Source: Pseudoteredinibacter isoporae_A
GTDB lineage: Bacteria > Pseudomonadota > Gammaproteobacteria > Pseudomonadales > Cellvibrionaceae
Assembly (NCBI RefSeq): GCF_040372805.1
Contig: NZ_BAABWJ010000008.1
Span: 1-64,000, forward strand
Direction: 5' to 3'
DNA length: 64,000 bases
Shown here: one piece after another, positions 25,820-34,290 of the stretch
Position numbering within the stretch: position 1 is the first letter of the stretch
How the letters are laid out: each line of letters begins with the position of its first letter
Notes under the pieces: model-generated
What the model saw: only the letters and a program-made list of their open reading frames with translations
What the model was told of the DNA's origin: nothing
Database searches by the model: none
Translations under genes and position numbers: made by a program

Positions 25820-26422
25820 ATGGGCGTTTTAGTTGGTAAGCAAGCTCCAGACTTTACTGCAGCAGCCGTTTTGGGTTCTGGTGAAATCGTCGACAGTTAC
25901 AACCTGGCCGAAGCCACTAAGGGCAAGAAAGCCGTTGTTTTCTTCTACCCACTGGACTTCACCTTTGTATGTCCTTCTGAATTGCTGGCCTTCGACCACC
26001 GTATCGAAGAGTTCCAAAAGCGCGGTGTTGAGGTGATTGGTGTTTCTATCGATTCTCACTTCTCTCACAACGCATGGCGCAACACTCCAGTAAACGAAGG
26101 TGGTATCGGTCCTGTTAAGTACACCTTGGTTGCTGATATGAATCACACGATCTGCCAGGCTTACGATGTTGAGTCTGAAGGTGGCATGGCTTTCCGTGGC
26201 TCTTTCCTGATCGACGAAGATGGCCTGGTACGTCACCAGGTAGTTAACGATCTGCCTCTGGGTCGTAATGTTGATGAGATGTTGCGTATGGTTGACGCTC
26301 TGGCGTTCCACCAGGAGCACGGTGAAGTATGTCCTGCTGGTTGGCAGGACGGTGATAAGGGCATGACCGCTTCTCCGGACGGTGTTGCTGCTTATCTGAG
26401 TGAGAATGCTGACAAGCTGTAA
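25820..26422 (+). CDS. Typical 2-Cys peroxiredoxin (AhpC/Prx1 type)
   Basis: 200 residues. It reduces H2O2, organic hydroperoxides and peroxynitrite. The peroxidatic cysteine is in YPLDFTFVCPSELLAF (Cys near residue 53), and the resolving cysteine is in HGEVCPAGW near residue 172. The C-terminal tail (GVAAYLSENADKL) is the flexible arm of sensitive 2-Cys enzymes. TAAGGGAG precedes the ATG. Adjacent bfd/bfr suggests coupling of peroxide defence and iron release; the Pseudomonas counterpart lies next to bfd. Confidence 0.95.
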   Translation: MGVLVGKQAPDFTAAAVLGSGEIVDSYNLAEATKGKKAVVFFYPLDFTFVCPSELLAFDHRIEEFQKRGVEVIGVSIDSHFSHNAWRNTPVNEGGIGPVKYTLVADMNHTICQAYDVESEGGMAFRGSFLIDEDGLVRHQVVNDLPLGRNVDEMLRMVDALAFHQEHGEVCPAGWQDGDKGMTASPDGVAAYLSENADKL

Positions 26423-26444
26423 TTGTTGTCACATTCGCTTCAAG

Positions 26445-26474
26445 AAAGGCCGCTTGCGACAGTAAGCGGCCTTT
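26445..26474 (+). terminator. Rho-independent terminator after the peroxiredoxin gene
   Basis: AAAGGCCGCTT (26445-26455) pairs with AAGCGGCCTTT (26464-26474), followed by TTTATT. Confidence 0.9.
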
Positions 26475-26815
26475 TTTATTGCCCGCATTTTGGGCTAGCT
26501 GGCGAATAATAACTCACCTTATTGTCTTATGGTGAAAATGGACTAAAAGGTGGTGTAAATGGCCAGTTTTGAAAGGTGAGGAGAGAGTTGCTACGAAACA
26601 ATCATGATATAAATGATTGAAATGCCAATAAAATTCGGTGTTAACTTATATATGACGGTGTATATAGTAAAAAAGTTTCAAATTTTGAAATTTTATTGAG
26701 GGAGGGGTTTTTACTTTCGTTAACTTTACGTTAACCCTTTATGAAATTTTTGTCATGTGCAGGCAATGTGTTTTGTAAATGGGGGAATAAAAACTATAAA
26801 CATTGGAGAGTATGT
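26475..26815. other. AT-rich regulatory region upstream of the TonB-dependent receptor
   Basis: About 340 bp of AT-rich sequence without a coding frame of its own. It carries two direct CGTTAAC copies (26718-26724 and 26729-26735), 11 bp apart, within 100 bp of the receptor start, and TATATA-rich stretches that could hold the promoter. Confidence 0.5.
26718..26735. promoter_or_regulatory. Direct repeat CGTTAAC x2, candidate operator
   Basis: CGTTAAC occurs at 26718-26724 and 26729-26735, one helical turn apart. Each contains the palindrome GTTAAC. Position just upstream of the receptor suggests a regulator site, identity unknown. Confidence 0.4.
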
Positions 26816-29800
26816 ATGATCAACCGTCATAAGACCGCAAAGTGGCAGCGTAAGCCTCTGGCGGCCGGTGTATCTGTTGCAGCTCTGATCTCTGCGGTAT
26901 CTTTCCCGGCTTATGCCCAGGAAATTACTCAGCAGCAGGTTGCAGCCGCAGACGAACAGGTAGAGCAAAGCTCAGGCCGTCTGGCAAAGAAAAGAGACAT
27001 TGAAGAGGTTGTAGTAACGGGTTCTCGCCTTAAGCGTGATACCTTCAGCAGTGTATCCCCTTTGCAGGTAATTGACGCCGAAGGCGCCAAGGATGTGGGT
27101 TTGATTAACCCCGCCGATATTCTGCAATCTACCGGCGCCGCTGCCGGTCAGCAAATCGATTTGACCTTCTCTGGTTTCGTACTGGATAACGGCCCTGGTG
27201 CGACCACTGTCGACCTGCGTGGTCTGGGTGCAGGTCGTACTCTGGTTCTGTTGAATGGTCGCCGTTTGGCTCCAGCGGGTGTTGAGGGCGCGCCTTCTGC
27301 CCCTGACTTGAGTCTGGTTCCCTCCGGTCTGGTACAACAGTATGACTTGCTGCTGGATGGCGCATCTTCCATTTACGGTTCTGATGCGGTCGCTGGTGTG
27401 GCTAACATGATCCTGAAGAAGGATTTTGATGGTCTGGAAATCAGTGGCTTTTCGACTCAACCTGAGCACAGCAATGGTGAAGAAAACACCTTGACGGTAA
27501 CTTGGGGTAAAAACTGGGACCGCGGCTTCATTGGTTTCGGTCTGGATTACTTCAATTCTGACTCCGTATCATTCGATGATCGTCCTTGGACTGAGGGTTG
27601 TGAGAAGCACCGCGAAATTGGCTTAGACGGCAATATTTACCAGGAAGAGCGTTTCTATACCGAAACTCTTGGAATGGAAACAACGGGTGGCTGTCTGGCG
27701 ACTGAGCGACTGGTAGGTCGTGTATCTGTACCGAGTGCGGGTAGTATTTACTACACTCCTGGCAGCTCAAATGGCGGCTGGCCAAACTTTACCGAAACCG
27801 ACCGTTTTGGTATTGGTATTGATATTGATGGCGACGGTGTTGCCGATACTTCCTATCAGGATTATGCCCTGAACGGCACCAACCAGGGTTACGCACACTT
27901 GTTCCCGGATCAAGAGCGTACCAACGCGATGTTCTACGGTGAGTACACCTTTGATGGTGATATGAACCTGACACCTTACTTTGAGACTCTGTACTCAAAG
28001 CGTGAAACTTCTATTCGTGGCCGTGAAGGTCAGTTGTTTCCAAGTGTTCCGGCCAATAACCCATTCAACCTGTGTAACCCTAATGGTGTGAATGGCGTTG
28101 ATTGTGGTCTGGCTTATGATGAATTGCTGACTAACCCAGCGTTTGCTGAGCAAGTGCGTGCGCGCTTTGGTGGCACTCCGGCTGATTTCGGTCTCTTGGT
28201 AGGCCCAATTGGTCCAGCTGCATCGACTCCGATCGTATCGGTTCGTGGTGATCGAAACATCACCAACGTTGAGATTGAGCAGTTCCGCTTTGTTGGTGGT
28301 TTGCGTGGTGACTTGCCACAGTTCAATATCGGTACTCTGAATGATTGGACCTTTGATACTTACTGGTCGTTCAGCAAGTCTGAGGGTGATTCCAGTCGTC
28401 CTGGTATTCGTGCCGACCGTTTGAACCTGTCTTTGGCAACCACTATTGAAGATCCGAATAACCCAGGTCAGTTCATCTGTGGTGCGGATAATAATGGCGA
28501 CGGTATTCCAGATGGTACCGACGGTTGTGTACCTGTGAACATGTTTGCACCGTCTCTGTATGTTCCTGGTGGTGTGGGTGATTTTGCGACTCAAGCTGAG
28601 CGCGATTACCTGTTCGACACTCGCGACTTTAAAACTGAGTACTATCAGTCAATCTTCTCAGCTTTCTTTACTGGTAACCTGTTTGAATTACCTGCGGGTA
28701 ATGTGATCGCTGGTGTCGGTGCTGAAATTCGCTATGACCGCATCAAGTCAATTCCTGATGATGTGGCTCGTGACGGTTTGCTGGTGAGCTTCTTCTCTGA
28801 TGGTGGTGCTACTGGTAGCAAGTACACTCGTGAATTGTACGGTGAGGTTGAATTACCATTGTTGGCCGACAAGTTCCTGGCCACTGAGTTAACGGCTAAC
28901 GTATCTGCGCGTTACACCAAGGATCAGTTGTACGGAAGTGCTTCTACTTACTCCGGTAAGTTGGCTTACCGCCCAGTAGATTCTTTATTGCTGCGTGCGA
29001 CTTTTGGTACTTCATACCGTGCGCCAAACCTGCGTGAAAACTTCTTGCAGGCGCAAACCGGCTTTAACGATGTATTTGACCCATGCTTGATTCCTGATGC
29101 TGCACTGGATCCAATCTCCGGTGGTTATAACCCATCTTTGGATACTCGTTCACCAGAAGTTTTGGCGAACTGTGCTGCACAAGGTGCGGATCCAACAACA
29201 TTGTCAAACAATGGCTTCAATACTTACAGCGTTGAAATCGCTCGCGGTGGTAACCAGAACCTGGTGGAAGAAACTTCTGATTCTTATACCGTCGGTTTCA
29301 GCTTTGAGCAGCCATTTTTCGACGAGTTCGATCTGACTCTGGGTATGACTTACTACGATATTGACATCGACAACTCTATTATTGAGCCGACTGGTCAGTT
29401 CCTGGTGAATGATTGTTATACCACGAATACCGTAAGTACTTTCTGTGGCAACATCCGTCGTGGTGACGATGGTTTGATTGACTATCTTGATGCAGGCTTT
29501 ATCAACCGTGATAACGAAACCGCTCGCGGTATCGACATCAACCTGTTGTGGAAGCAAACCATCACTATGTTCGATCTGCCTTTTGATGTAAGTGTTGATG
29601 CTCGTTTCAATCGTTTGATTGAGCGCTCAATTACTTTCACCAATGACGAAGGTCTGGAAGATTACGACAATGATGTAGGCGAGTTCGGTTTTGCAGAATG
29701 GCGTAGTAACACCGCTTTCCGTGTAGAGTATGGCGACTATCGCTTTACTTGGGCTGTGCGTTACGTTGGTTCTGTTGAGCAAGAGTCCGAAGGCATCGAT

Positions 29801-30103
29801 GAGTTCAGTGATGTATTCGACACCAACGGTACCGGTTTCACCTCTGATACATGTGTGGGTGTAGCGAATGGCGGTACTGACTGTCGTGACGTTGGCTTCG
29901 CTGACAACTACTTCAAGCATGATGCGTCGTTCTACTACAATGGTGATGTTTGGACCATTGGTGGTGGTATCCGCAACGTATTTGATGAAGCGCCTCCGCA
30001 GGTAGACGGTAACGAAGTCTTTGCTCTGAACAACACTCCAATCGGTGTTGGTTATGATCTTCGAGGACGTACCTTCTTCTTCGAGCTGGGCCGTAAGTTC
30101 TAA
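26816..30103 (+). CDS. Large TonB-dependent outer-membrane receptor
   Basis: 1095 residues from ATG 26816, which has GGAGAG upstream; the frame is open further 5' to 26741. The signal peptide ends near PAYAQ. A TonB-box-like/plug entry EEVVVTGSRLKRDTFSSVSP leads into the plug domain (to about residue 190, LDGASSIYGSDAVAGVANMIL). A large beta-barrel follows and ends in the canonical C-terminal phenylalanine (ELGRKF). Several Asp/Asn-rich loops (DNNGDGIPDG, DIDGDGVAD) look calcium-binding. The family uses the TonB/ExbBD system for active uptake. The two S9 peptidases directly downstream suggest import of peptides or peptide-like substrates, which is inference. Iron-siderophore transport cannot be excluded. 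Confidence 0.92.
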   Translation: MINRHKTAKWQRKPLAAGVSVAALISAVSFPAYAQEITQQQVAAADEQVEQSSGRLAKKRDIEEVVVTGSRLKRDTFSSVSPLQVIDAEGAKDVGLINPADILQSTGAAAGQQIDLTFSGFVLDNGPGATTVDLRGLGAGRTLVLLNGRRLAPAGVEGAPSAPDLSLVPSGLVQQYDLLLDGASSIYGSDAVAGVANMILKKDFDGLEISGFSTQPEHSNGEENTLTVTWGKNWDRGFIGFGLDYFNSDSVSFDDRPWTEGCEKHREIGLDGNIYQEERFYTETLGMETTGGCLATERLVGRVSVPSAGSIYYTPGSSNGGWPNFTETDRFGIGIDIDGDGVADTSYQDYALNGTNQGYAHLFPDQERTNAMFYGEYTFDGDMNLTPYFETLYSKRETSIRGREGQLFPSVPANNPFNLCNPNGVNGVDCGLAYDELLTNPAFAEQVRARFGGTPADFGLLVGPIGPAASTPIVSVRGDRNITNVEIEQFRFVGGLRGDLPQFNIGTLNDWTFDTYWSFSKSEGDSSRPGIRADRLNLSLATTIEDPNNPGQFICGADNNGDGIPDGTDGCVPVNMFAPSLYVPGGVGDFATQAERDYLFDTRDFKTEYYQSIFSAFFTGNLFELPAGNVIAGVGAEIRYDRIKSIPDDVARDGLLVSFFSDGGATGSKYTRELYGEVELPLLADKFLATELTANVSARYTKDQLYGSASTYSGKLAYRPVDSLLLRATFGTSYRAPNLRENFLQAQTGFNDVFDPCLIPDAALDPISGGYNPSLDTRSPEVLANCAAQGADPTTLSNNGFNTYSVEIARGGNQNLVEETSDSYTVGFSFEQPFFDEFDLTLGMTYYDIDIDNSIIEPTGQFLVNDCYTTNTVSTFCGNIRRGDDGLIDYLDAGFINRDNETARGIDINLLWKQTITMFDLPFDVSVDARFNRLIERSITFTNDEGLEDYDNDVGEFGFAEWRSNTAFRVEYGDYRFTWAVRYVGSVEQESEGIDEFSDVFDTNGTGFTSDTCVGVANGGTDCRDVGFADNYFKHDASFYYNGDVWTIGGGIRNVFDEAPPQVDGNEVFALNNTPIGVGYDLRGRTFFFELGRKF

Positions 30104-30112
30104 TTCGGCCTG

Positions 30113-30140
30113 AAAAAAGCCCGCATCAGCGGGCTTTTTT
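30113..30140 (+). terminator. Terminator after the TonB-dependent receptor
   Basis: AAAAAAGCCCGC (30113-30124) pairs with GCGGGCTTTTTT (30129-30140) around an ATCA loop. Confidence 0.9.
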
Positions 30141-30198
30141 TTCCTTGCTATTTCTTTGTCTGCTCTTCTTAGGGCATAAAATAACAATGGTGTGATGT

Positions 30199-32163
30199 AT
30201 GAAAACACTAAAATTGGCTCAGCTATTGATGCTGTCGGTTTTGGTTCTCGGTTCCTCGATCGTGAGTGCTGGGGATCCTTATCCACTGGATTACTTCGCC
30301 TTGCGCTCTGCGGTGTCTAATGTAGAGGTGTCTCCTGATGGAAAGCATGTCGCGATGCTGTCGAACCCATCAAAAGAAGGTGATCCGTTTATTGAGGTAT
30401 ACAAAACAGGCAACCTCAGCGCTAAACCTTTCCGATTAAATGCAGACCCCATGGAGATTGTGAGTATCTACTGGGCGTCTGATGACGTTATCGTTTTCCG
30501 CGCTCGCCAAAAAGTGCGTGATAAAATTGAAGGCTTTAACCAAGGTGTTTACGAATTTGTTCTGGCTTCTGTAGATATCAAAAAGAAGAAGATCAAAAAA
30601 TACGAAGATATCGGTGCCGATATCGAAAATATTCTGCCGACCAAAAAGAACAAGGTGATTTACTCCTTTGTTCCCGGTAATTTTAAAGGTTCAAAGCTGT
30701 CTGAAGCGTTCCGCCCAAGGGCTTATTACGAGCTGAATTTGAAAACCGGCGGCAAGAGCCTGGTTGCTCGAGGTAAGATTGCTTTAGGGCAAATCGAAAC
30801 TAACGGTAATGGTAAGCCATGGCTGGCTCGCGGATTTGATATCCAGAAAGGTGATTTGGTCTGGTATGCGCGAGTGAATGGTGAAGGCGATTGGGTTGAA
30901 TTCCATCGTCAGCACGAAGACAGCTTTGAGGAATTCTCTGTTCAGGGCTTCGATACTGAAAACCCACATATCTATTTTGTTGTTGCCAACAATGGAAAGG
31001 ACAAAGCAGGTCTTTGGGAGTTTGATGTCAATACGAAGAAGTTTGGTGAGCTGATTTACGCTCGCAAAGACGTCGATATTGCCGGGACGTTACCTCACAG
31101 TAATGCTTGGACACATCCCGATACTGAGGTTGCGGTAAGTTACACCACTGATCGTACCCATCGCGAGTTTTTCGACGGTCAGGAAGCCGCAGTTTATGAG
31201 CAGTTGCGTGGCATTGTGCCAAACGCTCAGTACATTCGCGTGAACAGCCGTTCTCGTGATGGTAATACTCTGACTGTTTACAATCAGGGCCCGCGTGACC
31301 CAGGTACTTATTATCTGTTGCACAAAGGTAAGTTCAGCAAAATCGGTAGCACTTACCCCTTGCTGAAAGCAGAAGAGTTGGCCGATGTTAAGTACATTAA
31401 GTACAAAGCTCGTGATGGCCGCACCATTCCAGCTTACATCACCATTCCAAATGGTAAGCCACCGTTTCCAGCGATTGTGATGCCTCACGGTGGTCCTTTT
31501 GTTGCTGAGGGTATTCGTTACGACGAGTGGGCACAGATGCTGGCGAACAACGGTTATCTGGTTCTTCAGCCTCAATATCGTGGTTCTAAAGGCTACGGTA
31601 TGGAGCACTACATGACGGCATTTAACACCGAGGCTGGTGGCCAGGGTGGCTACAAAATGCAGGACGATAAAGATGACGGCATGATGTATCTGGTTGAGCA
31701 AGGCTTGGCTGATAAAGATCGTCTGGGCTTCTATGGTTGGTCCTACGGTGGTTACGCCGCTTTGATTGCTGCTGCTCGCACGCCTAACATCTATCAGTGT
31801 TCTATTGCGGGCGCGGCGGTATCGGATAACCAGTATCAGGTGAACTTCTATCGTGCGCGCATTCGCGGTGCGGGTGCTATTGAGCAGCTGCGTATGTGGG
31901 ATGACAGTATTTCCCCTATTGAAGAAGTGGCGAAGGTGAATATTCCTTTGTTGGTAATCCATGGTTCTGTAGATCAGCGTGTACCACCGGCTCATGCGCA
32001 TCGTTATATGGACGAAGTGAAAAAGTTAGGTAAAAAGGTGTCGTACATTGAGTTGGATGGCGCCGATCATTTCTCCAACACCTTGTTCTACAACCATCAG
32101 AAGCAATTGTATGAATCTATTATTGGCTTCTTGAAAAATGATTGCGGTCCGGGTGGCTTATAA
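30199..32163 (+). CDS. Secreted S9 family peptidase (prolyl oligopeptidase type), copy 1
   Basis: 654 residues with a signal peptide ending near SSIVSAG. The N-terminal half is the beta-propeller-like region; the C-terminal third is the alpha/beta-hydrolase domain. The catalytic triad is Ser515 in GWSYGGYAAL, Asp592 in HGSVDQRVPP, and His624 in GADHFSN. The family cleaves short peptides, often after proline or as dipeptidyl/acylaminoacyl peptidases. Exact specificity is unknown. It lies between the receptor and a paralogue, each separated by a terminator, so each may have its own promoter. Confidence 0.93.
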   Translation: MKTLKLAQLLMLSVLVLGSSIVSAGDPYPLDYFALRSAVSNVEVSPDGKHVAMLSNPSKEGDPFIEVYKTGNLSAKPFRLNADPMEIVSIYWASDDVIVFRARQKVRDKIEGFNQGVYEFVLASVDIKKKKIKKYEDIGADIENILPTKKNKVIYSFVPGNFKGSKLSEAFRPRAYYELNLKTGGKSLVARGKIALGQIETNGNGKPWLARGFDIQKGDLVWYARVNGEGDWVEFHRQHEDSFEEFSVQGFDTENPHIYFVVANNGKDKAGLWEFDVNTKKFGELIYARKDVDIAGTLPHSNAWTHPDTEVAVSYTTDRTHREFFDGQEAAVYEQLRGIVPNAQYIRVNSRSRDGNTLTVYNQGPRDPGTYYLLHKGKFSKIGSTYPLLKAEELADVKYIKYKARDGRTIPAYITIPNGKPPFPAIVMPHGGPFVAEGIRYDEWAQMLANNGYLVLQPQYRGSKGYGMEHYMTAFNTEAGGQGGYKMQDDKDDGMMYLVEQGLADKDRLGFYGWSYGGYAALIAAARTPNIYQCSIAGAAVSDNQYQVNFYRARIRGAGAIEQLRMWDDSISPIEEVAKVNIPLLVIHGSVDQRVPPAHAHRYMDEVKKLGKKVSYIELDGADHFSNTLFYNHQKQLYESIIGFLKNDCGPGGL

Positions 32164-32184
32164 GTCTTTGGATTCGGTTACATG

Positions 32185-32206
32185 AAAAGGGGCGTAAGCC
32201 CCTTTT
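32185..32206 (+). terminator. Terminator after S9 peptidase copy 1
   Basis: AAAAGGGGC (32185-32193) pairs with GCCCCTTTT (32198-32206) around GTAA, followed by more T. Confidence 0.88.
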
Positions 32207-32273
32207 TTTATGCCTGTATGATTGATAAAGTGATTGTATGAAAATCACTCGCTTAATGAGCAATGGAGGCTGT

Positions 32274-34229
32274 ATGGTTAAGTATATTTCATGCATAGTG
32301 CTGCTGAGTGCAACTTGCTTGTGTTCGGTTTTTGCGTTGGCTAATCAACCTTATCCACTTGATTACTTTGCGTTACGCGAAGTGGTGATGGACGCTCGGC
32401 TTTCCCCTGACGGAAAGCGTCTTGCAGTATTAACCATTCCCTCAAAAGATGGCGATCCGGTTGTGGAAGTCTATAAAACCGGAAATATGTCCGCCAAGCC
32501 TTTCCGTATCAATGCTGACCCGATGGAAGTCCGGAATATTTACTGGGCAACGAACGACGATATTGTTATGCGTTTACGTCAAAAAGTGCGTGACAAAATT
32601 GAAGGCTTTAATCAGGGGGTTTTTGAATTCAAACTGGCATCGGTGAATATTAATAATAAGAAGTTCAAAGAGTACGAGCAAATTGGCGCTTCGATTGTGC
32701 ACTTGTTGCCGAATAAGCCACGAAAAGTTATTTATTCCTTTATCCCTGGAGAGTTTGAAAACAATCGGCTTTCGGAACCTTTTCGGCCAACCGCGTATTA
32801 TGAGCTGGATCTGAAAACGGGTAGAAAGCGTCTGATACTGCGAGGAAAAATTGCCTTAGGGCAGGTGGAGTTTGATAACAGCGGAAATCCCTGGTTGGCG
32901 CGCGGCTTTGATCTTAAAAAAGGGTATTACGTTTGGTATTACCGCCAGTCGGGCAGCTCCGACTGGACAGAGTTGTATCGCCTGAGTGAACACAGCTACG
33001 AGAATTTCGAGGTGGTGGGTTTTGATGTCAATAATCCCCATTTGTTTTTTGTTGTGGCAAACAATGGTCACGATAAAGAAGGTTTGTGGGAATTTGATTC
33101 AAACAAGAAAGCGTTTACAGAGCTAATTTATCGTCGCAATGATGTCGATGTGCGAGGGGTTCGTTTTCACAGCAATGATTGGACGTCAGGTGATGAGGTC
33201 GTTGCTGTCAGCTATGCGACGGATAAATTGCATTATGAATATTTTAATGCACAGGAAGCCGCAGTTTACCGGCAGTTAGAGGGGTTGGTTCCCAATGCTT
33301 ACAATGTGAGAGTGTTGAGTCGGACCAAAGATAATCAATCCTTGATGATTTACAACACCGGCCCTCGAGATCCGGGCTCCTTTTACTTGTTGCATCGAGG
33401 TAAGTTTCAGAAAGTGGGCAGTGAGCAACCTTTACTTGAAGCAGAGAAGCTTGCCGATGTTAAATACATAAAATTTAAGTCTCGCGATGGACGTGATTTG
33501 GCAGCCTATGTAACTGTGCCCAATGGTAAGCCTCCTTTCCCCGCGATTGTATTGCCTCATGGCGGCCCGTTTGTGGATGAGCTTGTGATCTATGATGAGT
33601 GGGCGCAGATGCTGGCGAACAATGGATATATGGTTGTTCAGCCTCAGTATCGCGGTTCGTTTAACTATGGTATTGATTTCCATAAGTCGGCGTTTATTGA
33701 AGGCAGTGAGGCTGGCTTTAAAATGCAAGACGATAAGGATGATGCTGCGTTGGAACTGGTGAAGCGCGGCTGGGCAGAAAAAGATCGTCTGGCCATGTAT
33801 GGATGGTCCTATGGAGGGTATGCAGCGCTGGTTGCGGCTTCGCGTACGCCACAGATTTATCAATGCAGTATTGCCGGTGCTGCCGTTGCGGACATGACCA
33901 TGCAAGTGAATTATTATCGTTCGAGGTTGCGTGGTGTGCAGAAAGAGCGACAGCTGAAGTATCGCTTGGGAGCGATTAATCCCATAGATGAAACCAAAAA
34001 GGTGAATATTCCTTTGCTGATGATTCATGGTGATGTTGATCAGCGAGTGCCCGTAACTCATGCCGTGAAGTACCGAAAGGCAATTGATGATCAAGGCAAA
34101 CCCTTCAAATATGTAGAGCTGAAAGGTGCAGATCATTTCTATGATACATTGGAGTATGAGCACCAAAAACTTCTATATGAGTCGATTATCTCATTCCTGA
34201 AGAATGAGTGTGGACCGGGTGGTTTATAA
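32274..34229 (+). CDS. Secreted S9 family peptidase, copy 2 (tandem paralogue)
   Basis: 651 residues from ATG 32274 (MVKYISCIVLL), which has TGGAGG at ideal spacing; the in-frame ATG 32238 is not needed. The signal peptide ends near FALA. The catalytic triad is Ser512 (GWSYGGY), Asp589 (HGDVDQRVP) and His621 (GADHFYD). It shares long identical stretches with copy 1 (YPLDYFALR, RQKVRDKIEGFNQGV, MQDDKDD, the C-terminal ECGPGGL versus DCGPGGL), so a tandem duplication is clear. Its codon use is visibly more A/T-ending than copy 1, for example many GAT, AAT and TAT codons. Divergence may have altered specificity. Confidence 0.93.
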   Translation: MVKYISCIVLLSATCLCSVFALANQPYPLDYFALREVVMDARLSPDGKRLAVLTIPSKDGDPVVEVYKTGNMSAKPFRINADPMEVRNIYWATNDDIVMRLRQKVRDKIEGFNQGVFEFKLASVNINNKKFKEYEQIGASIVHLLPNKPRKVIYSFIPGEFENNRLSEPFRPTAYYELDLKTGRKRLILRGKIALGQVEFDNSGNPWLARGFDLKKGYYVWYYRQSGSSDWTELYRLSEHSYENFEVVGFDVNNPHLFFVVANNGHDKEGLWEFDSNKKAFTELIYRRNDVDVRGVRFHSNDWTSGDEVVAVSYATDKLHYEYFNAQEAAVYRQLEGLVPNAYNVRVLSRTKDNQSLMIYNTGPRDPGSFYLLHRGKFQKVGSEQPLLEAEKLADVKYIKFKSRDGRDLAAYVTVPNGKPPFPAIVLPHGGPFVDELVIYDEWAQMLANNGYMVVQPQYRGSFNYGIDFHKSAFIEGSEAGFKMQDDKDDAALELVKRGWAEKDRLAMYGWSYGGYAALVAASRTPQIYQCSIAGAAVADMTMQVNYYRSRLRGVQKERQLKYRLGAINPIDETKKVNIPLLMIHGDVDQRVPVTHAVKYRKAIDDQGKPFKYVELKGADHFYDTLEYEHQKLLYESIISFLKNECGPGGL

Positions 34230-34246
34230 TTCATTGCTTGATTGGG

Positions 34247-34282
34247 TATTTAAAAAGGCAGCTTTAGCTGCCTTTTTAAATA
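34247..34282. terminator. Bidirectional terminator between S9 copy 2 and the chemoreceptor
   Basis: A perfect 16-bp stem, arms 34247-34262 and 34267-34282 around TTTA. It separates convergent genes. Confidence 0.92.
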
Positions 34283-34290
34283 CAGGAAGC

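Noticed and set aside
31090..32001. Long minus-strand frame inside S9 peptidase copy 1
   Set aside because: Antisense shadow of a gene with complete catalytic motifs.
33432..34166. Long minus-strand frame inside S9 peptidase copy 2
   Set aside because: Antisense shadow of the same kind; no signal or domain.
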